Source: Candidatus Neomicrothrix sp. UBA2517 (GTDB lineage Bacteria; Actinomycetota; Acidimicrobiia; Acidimicrobiales; UBA8592). From it: a stretch of DNA of 64,000 nucleotides. This document shows, piece by piece, positions 61,501 through 64,000 of this stretch. Numbering within the stretch: position 1 is the stretch's first letter; each line of letters starts with the position of its first letter. The stretch covers positions 123,795 to 187,794 of the forward strand of contig DDNP01000026.1 of NCBI GenBank assembly GCA_002341185.1. Direction: 5' to 3'. The position numbers and the translations under genes are program-made. Below the pieces are notes generated by a model that saw only the letters and a list, made by a program, of their open reading frames with translations, searched no databases and was not told the origin of the DNA.

Positions 61501-61674
61501 TCACTCACAATATCGCAACTCAAACCTAGGACAACAACTGAAGTCCATATCGATGCAGCTATTCGGGGACTAGGCACAGGAGCATGTGGGCCAGACGTCC
61601 TTGAAGAATTCAGACTTTCTCCCGGGCCTTATGAAATGGTATGGTCTTTTGAAGTGCTCACACAGAATTTCTAG
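58534..61674 (+). CDS. GH2 beta-galactosidase (LacZ-like)
   Basis: Glycoside hydrolase family 2, about 1046 aa, the size and domain order of E. coli LacZ: jelly-roll N-domain (WDDIRVPGAWTRQ near 75), two Ig-like domains, TIM barrel (GVNRHDHHPITGKT near 365), and C-terminal Bgal small chain (FGRGPLESYPDRR near 910). The acid/base Glu is in WSLGNEAGFG and the nucleophile Glu in LILCEFSHAMGNSNG. No signal peptide, so it acts on imported disaccharides. The GTG at 58534 sits near the family start; a TTG at 58471 is less likely. No transporter or regulator is adjacent. True substrate specificity is untested. Confidence 0.92.
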   Translation: MFTIPIETIFDPQITEINRMPMHVTFQSYDSLSEARKGKTPPNRVSLNGAWKFKLLNSVNDLTSEILEEGYENSHWDDIRVPGAWTRQITKDKPHYTNIVMPWPGYEPPNVPEDNPTGIYQKVINISSSFISDKCILHIGSAESIVIVVCNGVFIGLGKDSRLPSEFNLTPYLHEGENVLTLVIPKWSDATWIEDQDHWFHGGLHRSLWIERKESLHISDVHLVCDFDPEDFRGSIEGKVLISQPKRGLSTNITLETLSGKNIAESGLLEVSVAKSDSPLEELLESYNFTGVQSTFVLKDLPIKPWTSETPNLYNVFIELFDEEGSCQEVVSQRVGFKRVEVKERELRINGKAIVIHGVNRHDHHPITGKTQTTNELREELISMKLHNINAIRTAHYPNDPEVLHLCDELGLYVIDEANCESHAKLNSLALNPRFHYAIEERTKRMLQRDRNHASVIGWSLGNEAGFGSAHLAAAAWVRSEDSSRFVHYEGALEHRFSLNNEKGYVNSRKSPDALERLATDIVCPMYSPIDKISEWATWAEQTKEDDRPLILCEFSHAMGNSNGSLAAYVDTFYEHGALAGGFIWDWKDQGLLEKDKNGTPFWAYGGYFDDTPNDANFCINGLTAPDGTPHPALTEVAWAYRPIKVTQLNSNTLSIRNRSVFTDLSNFKCQWEIEVGGEVVEFGEWEFSDKVDTKIIEKAIPEIPISLQDEDVYLNLYWQYISAKEWCPSNHVVAWDQIPLRTNSTDIQCTLPRSDNSKQIEAGQIQLENFEIALPSSDESGGISYKGAELLSQFPQGCFWRPPTDNDGVKQGWMAEVSGARRVWVSEGLNQLSIKRNSELLKGVKEPDCLRVTSEYLGTNGKATHISHIWAIKNVIFFKETFEIPKEWNDLPRVGMRFEVPSNYSSLEWFGRGPLESYPDRRNSQLISKWKSHIEDQYHPYVVPQENGAHQETKWFSLSNHKGDQLKFNSANTNSFSASYIHDADLSESLTISQLKPRTTTEVHIDAAIRGLGTGACGPDVLEEFRLSPGPYEMVWSFEVLTQNF

Positions 61675-62228
61675 ACATCAAGTGGGACAAGGCACTCGCG
61701 AATCTTATTACCTTTAGCAAATTCATCAACCGGATCTGTGACCCAACGAGACCCTTTCTTAGTTACTGTAAAAGCTTCGTCAATACCATCACGGAACTGT
61801 TCTGCGTAGTTATCGCGATCATCAAGGTAAAGTGCATAGTCAGCTATCCACAGCCTAACCAACCGTCCGTCGCGAGTGTTCTCCTCAGGTGCAATCAATA
61901 GAAGTTCTGAAAGCAAGTTCCTGTAAATAGCCGTTCCTTGATCAATCTGATCAGCTCTCTCATCAGGGGATTTCACCGAAAAAGCATATGGAATTTCCTC
62001 AAGTTTTTCCTCGGCGATACCGCACAAGACTTTAGCCTCATCGGCAAATGAAGAATCATCCAGTTTGTCAGGGTGACCACTTGGCGCAAGGGGGGATAAT
62101 GCCCATATCCAAAACAAAGTTATTGTCAATAGAAGAACAACAGATATTACTTTCCCGAAGGCGAATTTGCGAGATTCGATGTTTAAAGTTTCCGTTGTAT
62201 TAATACCTTCGTTCACTACTCCAATCAT
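61671..62228 (-). CDS. Membrane-anchored protein of unknown function
   Basis: I do not recognise the family. From the ATG at 62228 the 185-residue product has a short cytoplasmic part, one strong membrane segment (VISVVLLLTITLFWIWALS, about 25-45), and an extracytoplasmic, mostly helical domain with two Cys (VLCGIAEEKL and RECLVPLDV). An ATG at 62303 would add a second hydrophobic stretch of weaker character (IWHLLLLTTMIGV). The stop codon overlaps the lacZ-like stop by 4 nt. It is divergent from tyrS. Confidence 0.6.
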   Translation of the reverse strand: MIGVVNEGINTTETLNIESRKFAFGKVISVVLLLTITLFWIWALSPLAPSGHPDKLDDSSFADEAKVLCGIAEEKLEEIPYAFSVKSPDERADQIDQGTAIYRNLLSELLLIAPEENTRDGRLVRLWIADYALYLDDRDNYAEQFRDGIDEAFTVTKKGSRWVTDPVDEFAKGNKIRECLVPLDV

Positions 62229-62310
62229 GGTCGTTAAAAGAAGTAAATGCCAAATACCCCCAAATTCCATATTTTGATTTAATAACGTCGTAGTTCTTCT
62301 CAAAGGGGTC

Positions 62311-62316
62311 TAATGT
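62311..62316 (+). promoter_or_regulatory. Leaderless-type -10 element of tyrS
   Basis: TAATGT ends 6 nt before the tyrS ATG at 62323, with no SD. There is no room for a T-box leader between the divergent gene and tyrS. Confidence 0.45.
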
Positions 62317-62322
62317 CAAACT

Positions 62323-63585
62323 ATGAGTAAATCCAACTTTCTAGAGGAACTAGACCGTCGCGGGTTAATACAAGACACTACTGATCGTCAAGCTTTAGAA
62401 CAACGGTTATCTGATGGTCCTGTAACTCTTTACCATGGCATAGACCCATCTGCGCCCAGCCTCCATATTGGTAATTTTGTAGGAGTTCTCATGCTACGAA
62501 GATTCCAAGATGCCGGTCATGACCCAATAGCACTCATAGGTGGATCAACAGGGATGATTGGTGACCCTGGAGGAAGATCTGAAGAGCGCAATCTGCTTGA
62601 TGAAGAAACTTTGCAAGAGAACTTAAAGGGGATACAGATACAACTAGAAAATCTTCTTGATATGGATCGGTCAACGCTTGTTAATAATTTTGATTGGACT
62701 AAAGATATTAATGTGCTGGACTTCCTCAGGGATGTTGGGAAGCATGCGACGATAAACCAAATGGTAGGGAGGGAATCCGTCCGATCTCGGATGGAAAGCA
62801 TGCATGGAATAAGTTTCACTGAATTCTCATATATGCTCCTGCAAGCTTTTGACTTCTGGTGGCTACATCAAGAATCAAATTGCGAACTCCAAATCGGTGG
62901 CTCAGACCAATGGGGGAATATAGCGCAAGGAGTAGATCTAATACGAAGAAGAAGCAGAGCAAGTGCTCATGGGCTTACATGGCCTTTGATTACACGTAGC
63001 GATGGTCAAAAATATGGAAAATCAGTTGACGGCGCTATCTGGCTTGATGCAGAAATGACGTTACCATATGAATTTCATCAATACTGGCTTCGAGTTGATG
63101 ACAGAGACCTCGAACGCTTTCTTCTTCAGTTGACACTTATTGACGTTGATGAGGCATATGAAATTGTTCACGAGCACAATTCGGCACCGGAAAAGCGTCT
63201 GGGACAAAACCAACTAGCAGATGAAATTACGAAACTCGTGCATGGAGAAAATGCAGTTAAGAACTCAAAACTTGCTGCTCAAGCTTTGTTTGGGAATGAC
63301 CATCTAACTGAAGAGATGTTTGAGGCTCTTTCAGGAATTGTGCAAGAAACATCGATTCCCTCAAGCGTTGTTGAAGAAAATGAAGGTGTTCTAGAAGCTC
63401 TGGTCCTCAGCGGGTTAGTCGAATCGAAAGGAGAAGCCCGTCGTTTGGTTAAACAAGGCGGGGTCTCAATCAACAGACAAAAGGTATCTTCTACGTCAAT
63501 AGGAAGTCAAAACACCATTGGAGGGAAATATATTTTGCTTCAAAAAGGGAAAAAACAGCGCAATATCTTAGTAATTTCTGATTAA
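62323..63585 (+). CDS. tyrS: Tyrosyl-tRNA synthetase
   Basis: Class I synthetase. The HIGH motif is in PSLHIGNFVG near residue 44, GGSTGMIGDPGGRSEERNLL follows, QIGGSDQWGNIAQG lies near 190, and the KMSKS counterpart is KYGKSVDGAIWLD near 228. The C-terminal S4 RNA-binding domain (EARRLVKQGGVSINRQ, about 360-415) is complete. 420 aa. KMSKS reads KYGKS, a common variant in bacterial TyrRS. The position after the arg cluster and before a probable rRNA operon is conserved in actinobacteria. Confidence 0.96.
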   Translation: MSKSNFLEELDRRGLIQDTTDRQALEQRLSDGPVTLYHGIDPSAPSLHIGNFVGVLMLRRFQDAGHDPIALIGGSTGMIGDPGGRSEERNLLDEETLQENLKGIQIQLENLLDMDRSTLVNNFDWTKDINVLDFLRDVGKHATINQMVGRESVRSRMESMHGISFTEFSYMLLQAFDFWWLHQESNCELQIGGSDQWGNIAQGVDLIRRRSRASAHGLTWPLITRSDGQKYGKSVDGAIWLDAEMTLPYEFHQYWLRVDDRDLERFLLQLTLIDVDEAYEIVHEHNSAPEKRLGQNQLADEITKLVHGENAVKNSKLAAQALFGNDHLTEEMFEALSGIVQETSIPSSVVEENEGVLEALVLSGLVESKGEARRLVKQGGVSINRQKVSSTSIGSQNTIGGKYILLQKGKKQRNILVISD

Positions 63586-63651
63586 GCATTGTCGCAATTT
63601 CCTTTAAAATTTCAGAAGAAGAAAAAAATTTGGAATAAAATGAGTAAGACG

Positions 63652-63680
63652 TTGAACTTTCGTCAGTTTGTGGGTAGATT
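63652..63680 (+). promoter_or_regulatory. Candidate promoter after tyrS
   Basis: TTGAAC (63652-63657) and TAGATT (63675-63680) are separated by 17 nt, ideal sigma70-type spacing. It would start a transcript through the structured region downstream. Confidence 0.55.
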
Positions 63681-63732
63681 CAAGCTTCGCCTCTGATGTT
63701 GCAATTATTGTAATAAACTTCAGAAGCGTAAT

Positions 63733-63755
63733 CCGGCTACGACAATGTCGACCGG
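63733..63755 (+). other. Hairpin upstream of the boxA-like element
   Basis: CCGG...CCGG closes an inner CGAC/GTCG stem with an AAT loop. Its place about 30 nt before the boxA-like element is like that of the boxB hairpin in rRNA leaders. Confidence 0.5.
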
Positions 63756-63783
63756 AAGCGGTTGCAGAGAAATCTGTGAAAGC

Positions 63784-63797
63784 TGCTCTTTGAAAAC
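63784..63797 (+). promoter_or_regulatory. boxA-like antitermination element
   Basis: TGCTCTTTGAAAAC closely matches the boxA sequence of bacterial rRNA leaders (TGCTCTTTAACA in E. coli, CTTTGAAAAC in many Gram-positives). NusB, encoded at 15 kb, with S10 would bind this RNA. Confidence 0.7.
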
Positions 63798-63819
63798 GGA
63801 AGAGAGGACGAAAAAGCCA

Positions 63820-63900
63820 GTGCGGGAGGCGCGCAGGTCTTTCTTGAGACCCGAGCGCCAACCTTCAATTCCACCACCTGTAAAAAGGTGGTACCCGCAC
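63820..63900 (+). other. 81-nt three-way-junction RNA fold
   Basis: GTGCGGG (63820-63826) pairs perfectly with CCCGCAC (63894-63900). Inside are two arms: GGCGC/GCGCC (63828-63832 with 63855-63859) capped by GGTCT/AGACC, and ACCACCT/AGGTGGT (63873-63879 with 63886-63892). All stems are perfect matches. It is not a tRNA: there is no TTC-containing T loop. It may be a pre-rRNA leader domain or a separate RNA. Confidence 0.6.
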
Positions 63901-64000
63901 AACATATAAATAAATATGAAAGACAACGTGTTCTCATTTATGAGACACATGTTTTGTGCCAGTCAGGTGACGAGGAAGCCCCTCCGACCCTGGCTCTCCA

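Larger units (their letters stand above)
63586..64000 (+). other. Gene-free structured region, probable rRNA-operon leader
   Basis: No convincing gene lies in these 415 bases; the frames on the minus strand have no recognisable product. The stretch contains a promoter-like pair, a CCGG-capped hairpin, a boxA-like element, a three-way-junction fold and two further hairpins up to the window edge. The order tyrS then rRNA operon and the boxA motif point to a pre-16S leader, with 16S itself beyond base 64000. No 16S sequence is present inside the window. A free-standing structured RNA is the alternative. Confidence 0.55.

Noticed and set aside
63886..63900. Resemblance to a T-box motif (AGGTGGTACCCGC against AGGGTGGNACCGCG)
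   Set aside because: The bases are fully explained by perfect pairing within the three-way junction, no specifier stem or antiterminator 3' strand is evident downstream, and it lies after tyrS rather than before a synthetase.
63604..63950. Minus-strand reading frames of 66-85 codons after tyrS
   Set aside because: They overlap each other, match no family, and cover a region whose palindromic structure and boxA-like motif indicate a transcribed non-coding leader.
63958..64000. Start of 16S rRNA, RNase P RNA or SRP RNA at the right edge
   Set aside because: The 16S opening (TTTGATCCTGGCTCAG type) is absent, and the conserved RNase P and SRP core sequences do not match; only a hairpin is supported.
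1..64000. CRISPR arrays, insertion sequences, prophage, tRNA genes
   Set aside because: Looked for direct repeats, transposase or integrase motifs and TTC-type T-loops; none was convincing.

Overview
The window is a gene-dense stretch of an Actinomycetota chromosome. Content and gene order suggest a marine-type, moderately low-GC relative of the class Acidimicrobiia; base composition was judged by eye, not computed. The lineage evidence is an actinobacterial integration host factor (mihF) beside gmk-rpoZ-coaBC-metK-priA, EF-P with the PGKGP loop typical of actinobacteria, a PriA without a Walker A motif, SepF, a Ddn-like deazaflavin oxidoreductase, and an argCJBDFRGH cluster followed by tyrS and what looks like an rRNA-operon leader.

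Layout. 0-9.3 kb: bifunctional (p)ppGpp enzyme (5' end cut by the window edge), a small DivIVA-motif repeat protein, hisS-aspS, sepF on the minus strand, a small membrane-anchored protein, alaS. 9.3-15.5 kb: ruvX-mltG-aroE-aroB-aroQ-M24 peptidase-efp-nusB, mostly overlapping or abutting. 15.5-24.5 kb: a pyrimidine operon (pyrR-pyrB-pyrC-like-carA-carB-pyrD-pyrF) headed by a PyrR-binding RNA motif and an intrinsic terminator. 24.5-30.1 kb: mihF-gmk-rpoZ-coaBC-metK-priA. 30.1-36.3 kb: two minus-strand methyltransferases, then def-fmt-rsmB-mog/moaB-ribD-hisG. 36.3-39 kb: minus-strand cytochrome P450, alpha/beta hydrolase and a DUF1844 protein. 39-44.7 kb: infC-rpmI-rplT-SpoU methyltransferase-pheS-pheT behind a structured leader. 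44.7-53.1 kb: argCJBDFRGH behind tandem ArgR-type operators. 53.1-62.3 kb: the most accessory part, with a thioesterase, a Nudix hydrolase, a haem/copper monooxygenase-like lipoprotein, an amidohydrolase, a Ddn-like protein, a nitroreductase-SRPBCC fusion, a GH2 beta-galactosidase and an anchored protein of unknown function. 62.3-64 kb: tyrS, then a gene-free structured region with a boxA-like element. No tRNA, rRNA body, CRISPR array, insertion sequence or prophage was seen.

How it works together. Most of the window is housekeeping: stringent response, five aminoacyl-tRNA synthetases (His, Asp, Ala, Phe, Tyr), translation and ribosome factors, and complete or near-complete arginine and UMP pathways. 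Regulation can be read at three points: PyrR attenuation before pyrR, ArgR boxes before argC (argR lies inside that operon), and an infC leader with an intrinsic terminator and a probable AUA start codon. Many first genes have a TANNNT hexamer exactly 6 nt before the start codon and no Shine-Dalgarno sequence, the layout of leaderless transcripts.

The observations most worth following are: the dihydroorotase homologue in the pyr operon has lost essentially all metal ligands; the pyr attenuator terminator lies inside the predicted pyrR reading frame; infC has no ATG/GTG/TTG start for its N-domain; a repeat protein is built from DivIVA GYxxxEVD motifs; and the region after tyrS is densely structured.
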